Assembly: GCF_001428685.1 (NCBI RefSeq)
Contig: NZ_LMIK01000007.1
Coordinates: 82,971 to 146,970, forward strand
DNA length: 64,000 nt
Direction: 5' to 3'
DNA from: Lysobacter sp. Root76
Lineage (GTDB): Bacteria; Pseudomonadota; Gammaproteobacteria; Xanthomonadales; Xanthomonadaceae
Every line of letters starts with the position of its first letter. The first letter of the stretch is position 1. The translations under genes were made by a program, and so were the position numbers. Positions 10,689 through 21,622 of this stretch are shown here, piece by piece. The notes under the pieces are model-generated. The model saw only the letters and a program-made list of their open reading frames with translations, was not told the origin of the DNA and made no database searches.

Positions 10689-12002
10689 ATGAACCGACCC
10701 CTGTCCTGGCTGGCCGCGCTGCTCGCGCTGCTGCTTCCGTTCTCCGCCGCCGCCCAGGGGCTGGAAGTCGATATCGTCGGCGGCAAGGCCGCAGCCCTGC
10801 CGATCGTGGTGGTGCCGATGCCGTACCAGGGCTCCGGCTCGGCGCCGCAGACCGACATCGCCAAGGTGATCCGCGACGACCTCAACCGCTCCGGCCAGTT
10901 CCGCGGCCTGCCGGTCGAGCAGATCGCCGACAAGCCCAGCCGCGGCAGCGAGATCAACTACCCGACCTGGCGCGCGATCAACCAGGACTACATCGTGGTC
11001 GGCCGCGTCCTCGACGGCGGCGCCGGCAGCTACCGCATCGAATACGAACTGTTCGACGTCGCCAAGCAGCAGCGCCTGGACGGCTTCGCCTACACCGCGC
11101 GCACCAACGCCGTGCGCGACGCCGCCCACCAGATCGCCGACAAGATCTACGAGCGCATCCTCGGCGTGCGCGGCGCGTTCTTCACCCGTATCGCCTACGT
11201 CACCGCCAACGGCACCGGCCGCAGCGCCGACTATGTGCTCAAGATCGCCGACTCCGACGGCTTCAACCCGCAGCCGGTGGTGCGCTCGCCCGAGCCGCTG
11301 CTGTCGCCGTCCTGGAGCCCCGACGGCAACCGCCTGGCCTACGTCAGCTTCGAAGGCGGCAATTCCTCGATCTACATCCAGAACATCAGCTCCGGCAGCC
11401 GCGAGCTGGTGGCCAAGTTCCGCGGCATCAACGGCGCGCCCTCGTTCTCGCCGGACGGCCGCCGCCTGGCCCTGACCCTGTCGCGCAGCGGCAACCCCGA
11501 GATCTACACCATGGACCTGGGCAGCCGCGCGCTGACCCAGCTGACCAACCATTTCGGCATCGACACCGAGCCGACCTGGAGCGCCGACGGCAGCAAGATC
11601 TACTTCACCTCCGACCGCGGCGGTCGCCCGCAGATCTACCAGGTCTCCTCCAGCGGCGGCGGCGCCACCCGCGTCACCTTCCAGGGCAGCTACAACGCCA
11701 CCCCCAGCGTGTCCCCGGACGGCAAGAAAATCGCGGTCGCCCAGGGCGCCGGCAACACGTATCGCATCGCCATGATGGACTCCAGCCTGGGTTCGCCGCG
11801 CTGGAGCACCCTGTCGCCGGGTTCGCTGGACGAGTCCCCGACCTTCGCTCCGAACGGCGCGATGATCATCTATGCTGCGCGCGAAGGCCGCCGGGGCGTG
11901 CTGTATTCGGTCTCCGCCGACGCCCGCGTGCGCGAGCGCGTGGTCCTGGACGACGGCGACGTACGCGAACCGGCATGGGGTCCGTACCGCACGCCGCGTT
12001 GA
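10689..12002 (+). CDS. tolB: TolB, periplasmic beta-propeller of Tol-Pal
   Basis: TolB is a periplasmic protein that cycles between Pal and TolA. The ATG at 10689 gives 437 residues and a clean signal peptide ending in SAAAQG; GGAG lies 5-6 bases upstream, so the GTG at 10659 is less likely. An N-terminal alpha/beta domain is followed by beta-propeller repeats recognisable as [44 protein letters not shown] and [12 protein letters not shown] 135-base gap follows tolA. Confidence 0.96.
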   Translation: MNRPLSWLAALLALLLPFSAAAQGLEVDIVGGKAAALPIVVVPMPYQGSGSAPQTDIAKVIRDDLNRSGQFRGLPVEQIADKPSRGSEINYPTWRAINQDYIVVGRVLDGGAGSYRIEYELFDVAKQQRLDGFAYTARTNAVRDAAHQIADKIYERILGVRGAFFTRIAYVTANGTGRSADYVLKIADSDGFNPQPVVRSPEPLLSPSWSPDGNRLAYVSFEGGNSSIYIQNISSGSRELVAKFRGINGAPSFSPDGRRLALTLSRSGNPEIYTMDLGSRALTQLTNHFGIDTEPTWSADGSKIYFTSDRGGRPQIYQVSSSGGGATRVTFQGSYNATPSVSPDGKKIAVAQGAGNTYRIAMMDSSLGSPRWSTLSPGSLDESPTFAPNGAMIIYAAREGRRGVLYSVSADARVRERVVLDDGDVREPAWGPYRTPR

Positions 12003-12099
12003 TCGCGCGTCCAGGCCAATCCCGCATCACGTATCCGCATCCCCCGGCACCGGCTGTCCCGCTAGTCCTGCCCCCACGTTCCACTGACGAGGAAAAACC

Positions 12100-12639
12100 A
12101 TGAACAAGATCGCTCCTGCCACCGTCGGCAAGGTCGTGCTCGCCGCACTGCTTTGCACCGTCGCCGTCGCCTGCTCGAAGAAGGTCAAGGAAGTTCCGCC
12201 GACCGACACCGGCAGCAACGTCGGCACCACTCAGCCGTCGACCGACATGGGTCCGACCGCCTCGGGCGCCTACGGTCCGAACGATCTGGACACCGACGCC
12301 TGCCTGCGTCAGCGCGTGGTTTACTTCGATCTGGACCAGGACAGCCTGAAGCCGGAATTCCAGGCCATCGTCGGCTGCCACGCCAAGTACCTGCGCGACC
12401 GTCCGTCCTCGCGCATGACCCTGGAAGGCAACGCCGACGAGCGCGGCAGCCGCGAGTACAACCTCGGCCTCGGCGAGCGCCGCGGCAATGCGGTGTCCTC
12501 GGCGATCCAGGCCAACGGCGGCTCGGGCAGCCAGATCACCGTGACCTCCTACGGCGAAGAGCGCCCGGTCTGCACCGACTCCAACGAGGACTGCTGGGCC
12601 AAGAACCGTCGCGTCGAGATCGTGTACACCTCCAAGTAA
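12100..12639 (+). CDS. pal: Pal, peptidoglycan-associated lipoprotein
   Basis: Pal anchors the outer membrane to peptidoglycan and is the end point of the Tol system. The 179-residue precursor has a lipoprotein signal with lipobox VAVAC (Cys about residue 25) and a C-terminal OmpA-like domain containing VVYFDLDQDSLK and the NADERGSREYNLGLGERR peptidoglycan-binding segment. Four additional cysteines in the mature domain may form disulfides. A 97-base gap precedes the gene and cpoB follows 15 bases after it. Confidence 0.96.
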   Translation: MNKIAPATVGKVVLAALLCTVAVACSKKVKEVPPTDTGSNVGTTQPSTDMGPTASGAYGPNDLDTDACLRQRVVYFDLDQDSLKPEFQAIVGCHAKYLRDRPSSRMTLEGNADERGSREYNLGLGERRGNAVSSAIQANGGSGSQITVTSYGEERPVCTDSNEDCWAKNRRVEIVYTSK

Positions 12640-12654
12640 TCGGACCCACGATCG

Positions 12655-13473
12655 ATGCGCACGTTCGCAAAGACCCTAGCGGCTTCGATCGTCTGCGGAG
12701 CGGCGGCCCTCGCGGCCGCCGCCCCCGCGTACGCCCAGCGCGCCAGCCTGGCCGACCGCGTCGCGGTGCTGGAGCAGCGCGCGGCCAACAATCAGGCCAA
12801 CGTCGACCTGCTCAACCAGGTCACCCAGCTCAAGTCGGAAGTCCAGGCGCTGCGTTCGCAGGTCGAGGAATTGCAGCAGCAGAATCAGCAGCTGCAGCAG
12901 TCGAGCAAGAACCAGTACCTGGATCTGGACGGCCGCCTGAACCAGCTCGAAGGCAGCGCGCCTGCCGCCGCGCCGGCTCCGGCCGCCGCTGCGCCCAAGC
13001 CCGCCGCTGCGCCGCCGCCGCATGCGGCCGCCCAGGACCGTCCCCCGACGGTCTACGGCGACGCCGGCACCGTGGCCCAGAGCGCCGACGAGCGCAGCGC
13101 CTACGATGTCGCCTTCAACGCGCTCAAGGCCGGTCTGTATGCCGACTCGGCGCGCATGTTCCAGGCCTTCATCGAGACCTACCCGAACGGCACCTACACC
13201 CCCAACGCGCTGTATTGGCTGGGCGAAAGCTATTACGTGACCCAGAACTACCAGCTCGCCCTGGTCCAGTTCCAGGCCCTGTACGAGCGTTACCCGACCC
13301 ACGACAAGGCACCGGGCGCGCTGCTCAAGATGGGCCTGTCCCAGCAGGGCCTGCGCCAGGTCGACGCGGCCGAGCGCACCCTGGGCGAAGTGGTCTCGCG
13401 TTTCCCGGGCACCGACGCCGCCCGCGCCGCGTCCGACCGCCTCAACGCGCTGCAGCTCGGCCGCCTGCGCTAA
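12655..13473 (+). CDS. cpoB: CpoB/YbgF, cell division coordinator
   Basis: CpoB couples PBP1b activity to Tol-Pal-driven outer membrane constriction. The 272-residue precursor has a signal peptide (about 1-25), a coiled-coil trimerisation helix rich in Gln (about 30-85), an Ala/Pro linker (about 105-125) and a TPR domain (about 145-270). It ends the tol-pal cluster, 15 bases after pal. Its functional partner PBP1b is encoded at 33974 in this same window. Confidence 0.94.
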   Translation: MRTFAKTLAASIVCGAAALAAAAPAYAQRASLADRVAVLEQRAANNQANVDLLNQVTQLKSEVQALRSQVEELQQQNQQLQQSSKNQYLDLDGRLNQLEGSAPAAAPAPAAAAPKPAAAPPPHAAAQDRPPTVYGDAGTVAQSADERSAYDVAFNALKAGLYADSARMFQAFIETYPNGTYTPNALYWLGESYYVTQNYQLALVQFQALYERYPTHDKAPGALLKMGLSQQGLRQVDAAERTLGEVVSRFPGTDAARAASDRLNALQLGRLR

Positions 13474-13594
13474 GCCGCCCCCCGGCAGGGCCGGCGCAAG
13501 CCGCGCCTCCGGGCCTGCCCGCAGGCAGGCCCGCGCACCGCTGCATTCCAGCCCCGTTCCAGCCCATGCCGGCCGGCTCCGATAAACTATGCCT

Positions 13595-14272
13595 ATGAAT
13601 GCCGTCTCGACCGACGCGGCCCTGGCGTCGCCCGAACGCCTGCGGCTGACCGAAATCTTCCTGTCCCTGCAGGGCGAAGCCCGCAGCATCGGCTGGCCGA
13701 CCGTGTTCGTGCGCCTGACCGGCTGCCCGCTGCGCTGCCAGTACTGCGACACCGCCTACGCCTTCCACGGCGGCGAGTGGTGGCAGATCGACGACATCCT
13801 GGCGCAGGTCGCCAGCCACGGCGCGCGCCACGTCTGCGTCACCGGCGGCGAGCCGCTGGCGCAGAAGCGCTGCATCGGCTTGCTGAGCCGGCTGTGCGAC
13901 GCCGGCTACGAGGTCTCGCTGGAAACTTCCGGCGCGATCGACATCGCCGAGGTCGACCCGCGCGTGTCGCGCGTGCTCGACATCAAGACTCCGGATTCCA
14001 AGGAAGCGCATCGCAACCTGTGGAGCAATCTGGCCCTGCTGACCGCGCGCGACCAAGTCAAGCTGGTGATCTGCAGCCGCGAGGACTACGACTGGGCCAA
14101 GGCCGTGGTCGCCGAGCACCGCCTGACCGAGGTCTGCGACGTGCTGTTCTCGCCCAGCTTCGGCCAGATCAAACCCAGCGACCTGGCCGACTGGATCGTC
14201 GCCGACCGCCTGCCGGTGCGATTCCAGCTGCAGTTGCACAAGATCCTCTGGAACGACGAGCCCGGGCGTTGA
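13595..14272 (+). CDS. queE: 7-carboxy-7-deazaguanine synthase QueE
   Basis: QueE is a radical-SAM enzyme that makes 7-carboxy-7-deazaguanine in the queuosine pathway. The product has 225 residues from the ATG at 13595 (an ATG at 13589 adds two). The SAM-cluster motif CPLRCQYC is visible near residue 46, followed by CVTGGEPL. queC, the next pathway step, lies downstream but is separated by a 119-base stretch bounded by inverted repeats. Confidence 0.93.
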   Translation: MNAVSTDAALASPERLRLTEIFLSLQGEARSIGWPTVFVRLTGCPLRCQYCDTAYAFHGGEWWQIDDILAQVASHGARHVCVTGGEPLAQKRCIGLLSRLCDAGYEVSLETSGAIDIAEVDPRVSRVLDIKTPDSKEAHRNLWSNLALLTARDQVKLVICSREDYDWAKAVVAEHRLTEVCDVLFSPSFGQIKPSDLADWIVADRLPVRFQLQLHKILWNDEPGR

Positions 14273-14277
14273 CGGCC

Positions 14278-14383
14278 GGGATTCGGGATCGGAAATTCGG
14301 GATTCGCGACAGCGGCTTCCGACCCCGCCGGATCCTGCGCGCTTCCCGTCGCCCGCTCTAACCCATTCCCAATCCCGAATCCC
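14278..14383. repeat. Inverted-repeat-bounded element between queE and queC
   Basis: Perfect 12-base arms GGGATTCGGGAT (14278-14289) and ATCCCGAATCCC (14372-14383) are separated by 82 bases, and internal copies of the GGGATTCG motif are also present. Similar short GGGATTCGGGA repeats are scattered in Xanthomonadaceae intergenic DNA. The element fills the gap between queE and queC and ends just before the queC start at 14392. It is probably a small non-autonomous repeat; an effect on expression is not shown. Confidence 0.65.
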
Positions 14384-14391
14384 GAATCGCC

Positions 14392-15090
14392 ATGAAAAAA
14401 GCCGTCGTCCTCGTTTCCGGTGGCATGGACTCCGCCGTCGTCATCGCCATCGCGCGCGAGCAGGGCTATGCCGTGCATGCGCTGAGCGTGCGTTACGGCC
14501 AGCGCCATACTTCCGAGCTCGATGCCGCCGCGCGCGTGGCGCGCTCGCTGGGGGCGGTCGCGCACAAGACCGTCAACGTCGACCTGCGCAGCATCGGCGG
14601 CTCGGCGCTGACCGACGAAACGATCTCCGTGCCGCTGGACACCGACCATCATCCGGTCGGCGTGGACGCGGCCAAGGACGACATCCCGGTCACCTACGTC
14701 CCGGCGCGCAACACCATCATGCTGTCGGTGGCGCTGGGCTGGGCCGAAGTGCTGGGCGCGGCCGACATCTACTGCGGCGTCAACGCGGTCGACTATTCGG
14801 GCTATCCCGACTGCCGTCCGGAGTTCGTCGAGGCCTTCGAGCGCCTGGCCAACCTGGCCACCAAGGCCGGCGTCGAGGGCGCGGGCCTGCGGGTGCGCGC
14901 GCCGCTGCAGTACCTGAGCAAGGCCGACATCGTGCGCGAGGGCATGCGCCTGGGCGTGGATTTCGCCGAAACCGTGTCCTGCTATCAGGCCGACGACGAA
15001 GGCCGTGCCTGCCGTCACTGCGACGCCTGCCGCCTGCGCGCCGAGGGCTTCGCCGCCGCCGGCGTGGCCGATCCGACGCGCTACGTCTGA
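14392..15090 (+). CDS. queC: 7-cyano-7-deazaguanine synthase QueC
   Basis: QueC converts 7-carboxy-7-deazaguanine to preQ0 with ATP and ammonia. The 232-residue protein has the PP-loop SGGMDS at the N-terminus and a C-terminal zinc site with cysteines in [18 protein letters not shown]. The length is normal. It follows queE and an interposed repeat. The encoded pathway modifies tRNAs with GUN anticodons, so the tRNA-Lys(UUU) downstream is a neighbour, not a substrate. Confidence 0.95.
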   Translation: MKKAVVLVSGGMDSAVVIAIAREQGYAVHALSVRYGQRHTSELDAAARVARSLGAVAHKTVNVDLRSIGGSALTDETISVPLDTDHHPVGVDAAKDDIPVTYVPARNTIMLSVALGWAEVLGAADIYCGVNAVDYSGYPDCRPEFVEAFERLANLATKAGVEGAGLRVRAPLQYLSKADIVREGMRLGVDFAETVSCYQADDEGRACRHCDACRLRAEGFAAAGVADPTRYV

Positions 15091-15121
15091 ACCGCCGCGT
15101 CCGGCCCCGCTCAGCGGGGGC

Positions 15122-15150
15122 CTGACTCGGCGCGGACGGCTTGTTAGAAT
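15122..15150 (+). promoter_or_regulatory. Sigma70-type promoter of tRNA-Lys
   Basis: A CTGACT -35 (15122-15127) and a TAGAAT -10 (15145-15150) are separated by 17 bases, and the tRNA 5' end is 33 bases downstream of the -10. Each hexamer is close to the sigma70 consensus. Confidence 0.6.
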
Positions 15151-15182
15151 GTCCGACTCCGGCGCGCTGCCGGCGATGTTCC

Positions 15183-15258
15183 GGGCCGTTAGCTCAGTCG
15201 GTAGAGCAGAAGACTTTTAATCTTTTGGTCGTAGGTTCGAATCCTACACGGCCCACCA
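15183..15258 (+). tRNA. tRNA-Lys (anticodon UUU)
   Basis: The sequence folds as a 76-nt cloverleaf. Acceptor arms are GGGCCGT (15183-15189) and ACGGCCC (15248-15254), the discriminator is A and CCA is encoded. The D-loop contains AGCTCAGTCGGTAGAGC, the anticodon loop is ACTTTTAAT with TTT as anticodon, and the T-arm reads GTAGGTTCGAATCCTAC. A strong intrinsic terminator follows. Confidence 0.98.
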
Positions 15259-15264
15259 AATACG

Positions 15265-15294
15265 ACGCCTGGGATCGCTCCCAGGCGTTTTTTA
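15265..15294 (+). terminator. Rho-independent terminator after tRNA-Lys
   Basis: A 10-base perfect stem, ACGCCTGGGA (15265-15274) and TCCCAGGCGT (15279-15288), has a TCGC tetraloop and is followed by TTTTTTATT. This is the clearest intrinsic terminator in the window and ends the tRNA transcript. Confidence 0.93.
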
Positions 15295-15424
15295 TTGCCC
15301 GTCCGACGCGGCGCTTGAGCGGGCGTGAGCTTCCAGGGCCTCGCCCAGCGGTTCGGGCTGTCGAGGGAGACCTCGTGCGCCGAGGCGCATTTCACTGCGA
15401 AGGCCCGCAGAGGCGTCGCAGCGG

Positions 15425-16156
15425 CTAGTCGCCGCGCTCGGCATGAGGCGCCGCAGCCGACGACGGGTCGTCGAAGATGTCCGCGAGGTCGGCGCGCTTG
15501 CCCATGAAACGCCCGACCGCATCGCCGGCCAGGGCCAATCCGGCGATCGCCACGATCCACAGCAGGGTTTCGCGCGCGCCGCGTTGCAGCGACTCGCGCC
15601 AACGCTCGAACCGGCCTTGCAGGCGCCGGCCCGCGAACAGGTACAGGCCCAGCAGCAGCAAGGGCGGTGCGACGAAGATCGCGTTGTAGACCAGCAGCAG
15701 CGGCAGCCATTGCCATAGCGCGAGCTTGGCCGAGGTCATCAGCGCCACGGCGGCGAAGTACGGCAGCGCGGTGACCAGCTCGATCGCGGTGACCGTCGCC
15801 CCGAGCAGGGCCATGCCGAGCAGACCGCCGACGCGCGGCTGCGGCTGTTCCGGCACGGTTTTCGACTGCTTGGGGGCGAAGATGGCGTAGCCGAGCATGC
15901 CCAGGCCGAGCGCGAGTTGCAGCGCGAGCGCCAGCGGATGATCGAAGGCCTTGCCGTAGCGCTCGACCGCTACGCCCAGGCCCAGCATCAGCGCGATGCC
16001 CAAGGCCGCGTAAGTCAGGGCGATGCTGGCGATGTAGGCCAGCAGGCGCGGCGCCGCGCCGGGGCGCGCCATCCACCACAGCGCGACGGCCAGGGCGGAA
16101 GGATTGACGCTGTCCACGACGGCCAATCCGAGTACGGGCAGGACGATGTCGGTCAT
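15425..16156 (-). CDS. GAP/SfLAP-like multi-pass membrane protein
   Basis: The 243-residue protein starts at the ATG at 16156 (MTDIVLPVLG), which removes an Arg-rich, non-membrane extension present if an upstream start is used. It has about six hydrophobic segments, with VVDSVNPSALAVALWWM near the N-terminus, resembling the LysE-like/GAP (Sap) transporter families. The N-terminal DSxNP motif also recalls CcdA-like and metal-efflux proteins. The substrate is unknown. It is convergent with the tRNA-Lys transcription unit. Confidence 0.7.
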   Translation of the reverse strand: MTDIVLPVLGLAVVDSVNPSALAVALWWMARPGAAPRLLAYIASIALTYAALGIALMLGLGVAVERYGKAFDHPLALALQLALGLGMLGYAIFAPKQSKTVPEQPQPRVGGLLGMALLGATVTAIELVTALPYFAAVALMTSAKLALWQWLPLLLVYNAIFVAPPLLLLGLYLFAGRRLQGRFERWRESLQRGARETLLWIVAIAGLALAGDAVGRFMGKRADLADIFDDPSSAAAPHAERGD

Positions 16157-16447
16157 GCGGTTCCGGCGCCGGTAAGCGGGAGCGGCATTGTGACGCAGGC
16201 ATCGGCGGCAAGGCCTGGGCCGTTCGGCATGCTTCGCTAACGGCCAGGAGATCCGCACATCGACCCAGGCGCGCGCCGGCCAGCGCCCGTTTCCGAGCCA
16301 ATACCGCCGTCGCCGTGTATGCCGATGCGGGCGCGTCCGAAACTCGCGATACGCGCGAATCGCGTTGGGTGGATTGTCGCCGGCATTGCCAGCCACTATC
16401 TTGGCGTGCGCCGAATACGGCGTTCATCCCCCGTCGAAAGGATTCCC

Positions 16448-17047
16448 ATGCTTCGTACTTCGCTCAGTCTTCTGCTGTTCGCCGCTGCCGCGACCGCCAT
16501 GCCGGTGCGCGCGGAGAAAATCGCCACGCCCGCCATCGCCGCGCCGGATGTCGCCCATGCCAAGAAGTACGCCCAGGACGGTATCAGCGTTTCGCTGCCG
16601 GGCAACTGGACGGTCACCGAGAACACCGCCATGGACGAAGGCGGCGGGCGCGCGCTGGGGATCGAGGCTGACAAGCCCGACTTCGAGACCCTGGGGCTGG
16701 ACATCACGCTCCAGGTCTATCCCGAGGACATCGCGCCTTCGCTGCAGGGCGCGGCCGAATTCCTGGTCGAGCGCCAGATCGACGGCTCCAAGAACTACAG
16801 CCAGCCCAAGCACGCCGACTACAAGTTGGGCGGCCGTTTCCCGGCGCTGGTCTCGCGCTACAACCACAACCTGTTCGGTGCCGACTCGCCGTATGCGAAG
16901 CGCGTCGACCTGTACGCGCTCAAGCCCTGCGGCGAAGGCTGGGTCTGCCTGCTTTACGCTCAGACCGTGGCCGCGAACGAAAGCGCCGCAAGCGCCGGCA
17001 TGGCCAAGCTGTACGAAACGGTGAAGTTCGCTCCCGCGCAGAAATGA
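16448..17047 (+). CDS. Secreted hypothetical protein
   Basis: I do not recognise this protein with confidence. It is 199 residues from the ATG at 16448, with a clear signal peptide ending near VRAEK; an upstream in-frame start at 16319 would bury the signal peptide and is unlikely. The mature part has a PsbP/DcrB-like look: a short beta segment GISVSLPGNWTV, then a mixed alpha/beta domain and a C-terminal MAKLYETVKF helix. Two Cys (in KPCGEGWVC) may pair. It is probably periplasmic and transcribed alone. Confidence 0.75.
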   Translation: MLRTSLSLLLFAAAATAMPVRAEKIATPAIAAPDVAHAKKYAQDGISVSLPGNWTVTENTAMDEGGGRALGIEADKPDFETLGLDITLQVYPEDIAPSLQGAAEFLVERQIDGSKNYSQPKHADYKLGGRFPALVSRYNHNLFGADSPYAKRVDLYALKPCGEGWVCLLYAQTVAANESAASAGMAKLYETVKFAPAQK

Positions 17048-17153
17048 AGGCATGCGTCGCGGCGCGCCGTCGGCGCGTCGCTTCGCGCGCAGTCGGTCTT
17101 ATCAGAATGTGACCGTTACGAGCCTGAGGCGTCGACGCGGCCTGTGCGGCGAC

Positions 17154-17666
17154 TCACCAGAATTTCCAGAACGGCTTCTTGTCCGCGGGTGTGTCGCCAG
17201 GCTCGGGCGGCGGCACGAACCCGAAGTAGGGAATGGCCTTGCCGCTGAAGCCGTCGATGGCCAGCGGCAGCGGTTCGAAGCTCCGCTCCAGCCAATCGGA
17301 ATGATGCTGCCGGGCCTGCGCGGCTTCCGCGTTGGTCAGCACCAGGAAACCGTGGGTGTCCGCGCCGCCATAGGAATCGCTGTGCACGAACACGGTGTAG
17401 CGGTCTTTGAGGATCTCGGCGATGGAGGCGATCATGACGTAGCGGTCGCGGCCGCTTTCGGTCAGCGGGATCAGGTAGGTCTGGCCGCGGTGGACCAGCT
17501 CCCGCGGATCGTCCTCGTCGAGCATGCCGATCGCATCGGCTTCGTCTAGCTCGTCCGAGAAACCGGTGACGACCTCGGACTCGAACGAACGCCAGTCGAT
17601 CCAGGTCAAGGCCTCGGACAGTTCGTCCTCGTCCAGCGCTACCAGCGTTGCCAGGGGAATGCGCAT
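17154..17666 (-). CDS. Hypothetical acidic protein
   Basis: The family is not recognised. The 170-residue protein starts at 17666, with AAGGAG about 6 bases upstream on the minus strand. The first 60 residues are strongly acidic (for example LVALDEDELSEALTWIDW), there is no signal peptide, and the C-terminus is Pro-rich, ending in KKPFWKFW. It lies 50 bases downstream of the proline iminopeptidase gene on the same strand and may be co-transcribed with it. Confidence 0.75.
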   Translation of the reverse strand: MRIPLATLVALDEDELSEALTWIDWRSFESEVVTGFSDELDEADAIGMLDEDDPRELVHRGQTYLIPLTESGRDRYVMIASIAEILKDRYTVFVHSDSYGGADTHGFLVLTNAEAAQARQHHSDWLERSFEPLPLAIDGFSGKAIPYFGFVPPPEPGDTPADKKPFWKFW

Positions 17667-17716
17667 GCGTGCTCCTTGCGAGAAGGTCCCGGGAATGCAG
17701 CTCCGTGACGTCGCGT

Positions 17717-18670
17717 TCAGCCGAAGCGGTCGGCCAACGCGTCGGTCGCCGACACCAGCACGTCGACGATCGCCGGATCGGCCGCGCTGTGGCCGGCCAG
17801 GACGATGCGCAGTTCGGCTTCCGGCCAAGCTTGGGACAGGTCGTAGGCGTTCTTGGCCGGGCAGATGATGTCGTAGCGCCCATGGACGATGGTCGCCGGG
17901 ATATGGCGAATGCGGCCGATGTCGCGCAGCAGCTGATCCGACTCCAGGAACACGTCGTTGCGGAAGTAGTGCGCCTCGGCGCGGGCGACGCTGATCGCGA
18001 CCCGCGGTTCGTCGAAATTGCCGGCTTCGTAGGGGTCGTGGATCAAGGTGGTGCTGCCGCCTTCCCAGTAGCCCCAGGCCTCGGCCGCGGCCTGGCGCAC
18101 GGCCGGATCGTCGCTGTCCAGCCGGCGCCAGTAGGCCTCGGTCAGATTGTCGTGCTCGTCGCGCGGGATGTGGTCGAGATAGCGCTCCCAGCGCTCGGGG
18201 AAGATCCAGCGCGCACCGCCGTCGAGTTCGTTGAACCAACGCAGTTCGTGCGGACGGCCCAGGAAGATCCCGCGCAGCACCAGGCCGAGCACGCGTTCGG
18301 GATGGGTCTGGGCGTAGGCCAGGGCCAGGGTCGAGCCCCAGGAACCGCCGAACACCACCCAGCGATCGATGCCGAAATGCTCGCGGATCGTCTCGATGTC
18401 GGCGACCAGGTGCCAGGTGGTGTTGTCGCGCAGTTCCGCATGCGGCGTGGACTTGCCGGCGCCGCGCTGGTCGAACAGCACGATGCGATAACGCGCCGGA
18501 TCGAAGAAGCGGCGGTGGTAGGGCGAGACGCCGGCGCCGGGACCGCCGTGCAGGAAGATCACCGGCACGCCGTCGGGATTGCCGCATTCCTCGATATGCA
18601 GTTCGTGCAGATCGTCGACCGCCAGGCGTTGCGTGCGGTAGGGCTCGATCTCGGGGTATAGCTCGCGCAT
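17717..18670 (-). CDS. pip: Proline iminopeptidase
   Basis: This serine peptidase of family S33 removes N-terminal proline from peptides. The 317-residue cytoplasmic protein has the HGGPGAG oxyanion segment near residue 40, FDQRGAGKS, nucleophile elbow GGSWGS near residue 110, and late GRYDIICP and AGHSA segments carrying Asp and His. The length is typical. I chose ATG 18670 (MRELYPEIEPY), which matches known family starts; the upstream extension runs into simple repeats. Confidence 0.94.
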   Translation of the reverse strand: MRELYPEIEPYRTQRLAVDDLHELHIEECGNPDGVPVIFLHGGPGAGVSPYHRRFFDPARYRIVLFDQRGAGKSTPHAELRDNTTWHLVADIETIREHFGIDRWVVFGGSWGSTLALAYAQTHPERVLGLVLRGIFLGRPHELRWFNELDGGARWIFPERWERYLDHIPRDEHDNLTEAYWRRLDSDDPAVRQAAAEAWGYWEGGSTTLIHDPYEAGNFDEPRVAISVARAEAHYFRNDVFLESDQLLRDIGRIRHIPATIVHGRYDIICPAKNAYDLSQAWPEAELRIVLAGHSAADPAIVDVLVSATDALADRFG

Positions 18671-18732
18671 GGGCCGCGTTCCGTGAGGTTTACGCAAGCA
18701 TACGGCGAGGCGATGGCGGGCACGATAGGGCG

Positions 18733-18764
18733 GCGATGGAGCGATGGAGCGATGGAGCGATGGA
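18733..18764. repeat. 8-bp microsatellite GCGATGGA x4
   Basis: Four perfect tandem copies of GCGATGGA are followed by a partial GC. The run lies 62 bases upstream of the proline iminopeptidase start, in its presumed promoter region, so copy-number slippage could alter spacing there. Confidence 0.85.
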
Positions 18765-18844
18765 GCAGTGGAACGGTGACGGCGATGGCCGCGCGAGCGT
18801 GTCCGATGGTGGCGCAGGGCGGCGACCTGACGCTGGCCGGCTTC

Positions 18845-19468
18845 CTGTGGGAGCGGCGTAAGCCGCGATCGCGTTGCTTTGTATCGCTGCGACCGCATCC
18901 CTAGCCGGCGTCGGTTGGGGTGTCATCGGCCCTGCGGCCCTTCGGTGGCATCGACTGCGGGCTAGCTTGCGCCGGCTCGCGGTTGGCGCTATCGCGGCTT
19001 ACGCCGCTCCCACAGGAAGCAGGGGCGATTCGAGGGGGAGGAGCGGGGTGAGTCGCGACTGCGTTGCGTCGTATCGCTGCGACCGCATCCCTAGCTGGCG
19101 TCGATTAGGGGGCATCGGCCCTGCGGCTGTTCGGCGGCATCGACTGAGGCGGGCTTGCGCTGGTTCGCGAGTTGGCGCTATCGCGGCTTACGCCGCTCCC
19201 ACAGGAAGCAGGGGCGATTCGAGGGGGAGGAGGGGGGGCCGCGACAGCGTTGCGTCGTATCGTTGCTACCGCATCCCTAGCCGGCGTCGGTTGGGGTGCC
19301 ATCGGTCCTGCGGCTATTCGGCGGCATCGACTGAGGCGGGCTTGCGCCGGCTCGCGGTTGGCGCGATCGCGGCTTACGCCGCTCCCACAGGAAGCAGGGG
19401 CGATATCGACTGCGGAGGGCTTGCGCTGTTGGTTGGGTTCGTGGTCGCGGCTTACGCCGCTCCTACCC
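18845..19468. repeat. ~187-bp tandem array with embedded REP palindromes
   Basis: Units beginning GCGTTGC...GTATCG...CCGCATCCCTAGC start near 18871, 19061 and 19247 (periods about 190 and 186). Each unit carries one reverse REP copy: 18991-19016, 19180-19205 and 19365-19391. A forward REP (18845-18873) opens the region and a diverged one (19443-19468) closes it. This accounts for most of the 879-base gene-free stretch between pip and recQ. No credible gene is present; open frames here simply read through the repeats. Confidence 0.85.
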
Positions 19469-19549
19469 CAAAGCGGGGGCGGGGCTTGGGTTATTCCTGT
19501 CTGTAGTGGGGTTGCGGATTGAGTCGCTCACCCGAGGCAGGATCGCGGT

Positions 19550-21361
<1,812 letters not shown>

Positions 21362-21520
21362 GGCGCTAGTGTAACGAGCGCCGGCGTTATGGCCGCTAAG
21401 CGGGAGGCGCGGCGCGCTGTAGGAAGTCGCCGCAGCCGGCGGCGGGGCGCTCTCCGGCGCGACGCGCTGCGACGGCAGCCGGACAGGGTCGACGAGGCTA
21501 GCCGACCCGCAAAAACCACC

Positions 21521-21605
21521 CCTGTGGGAGCGGCGTAAGCCGCGATCGCCCCGGGACCGCTGCAGCGCGGGCGTCCGGATCGCGACTTACGTCGCTCCCA
21601 CAGGG
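21521..21605. repeat. REP palindrome pair
   Basis: A forward copy, CCTGTGGGAGCGGCGTAAGC plus CGCGATCGCC (21521-21550), and a reverse diverged copy (21578-21605) are separated by 27 bases. They lie between the recQ start and the end of the dps-like gene. The element is the same family as at 14-103. Confidence 0.8.
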
Positions 21606-21622
21606 AGCAAAGGCCTAAGCGC

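Noticed and set aside
18671-19549. Open frames of 116-210 residues in the gap between pip and recQ
   Set aside because: They translate the tandem repeats and REP palindromes, share repeated peptides, and lack ribosome-binding sites.
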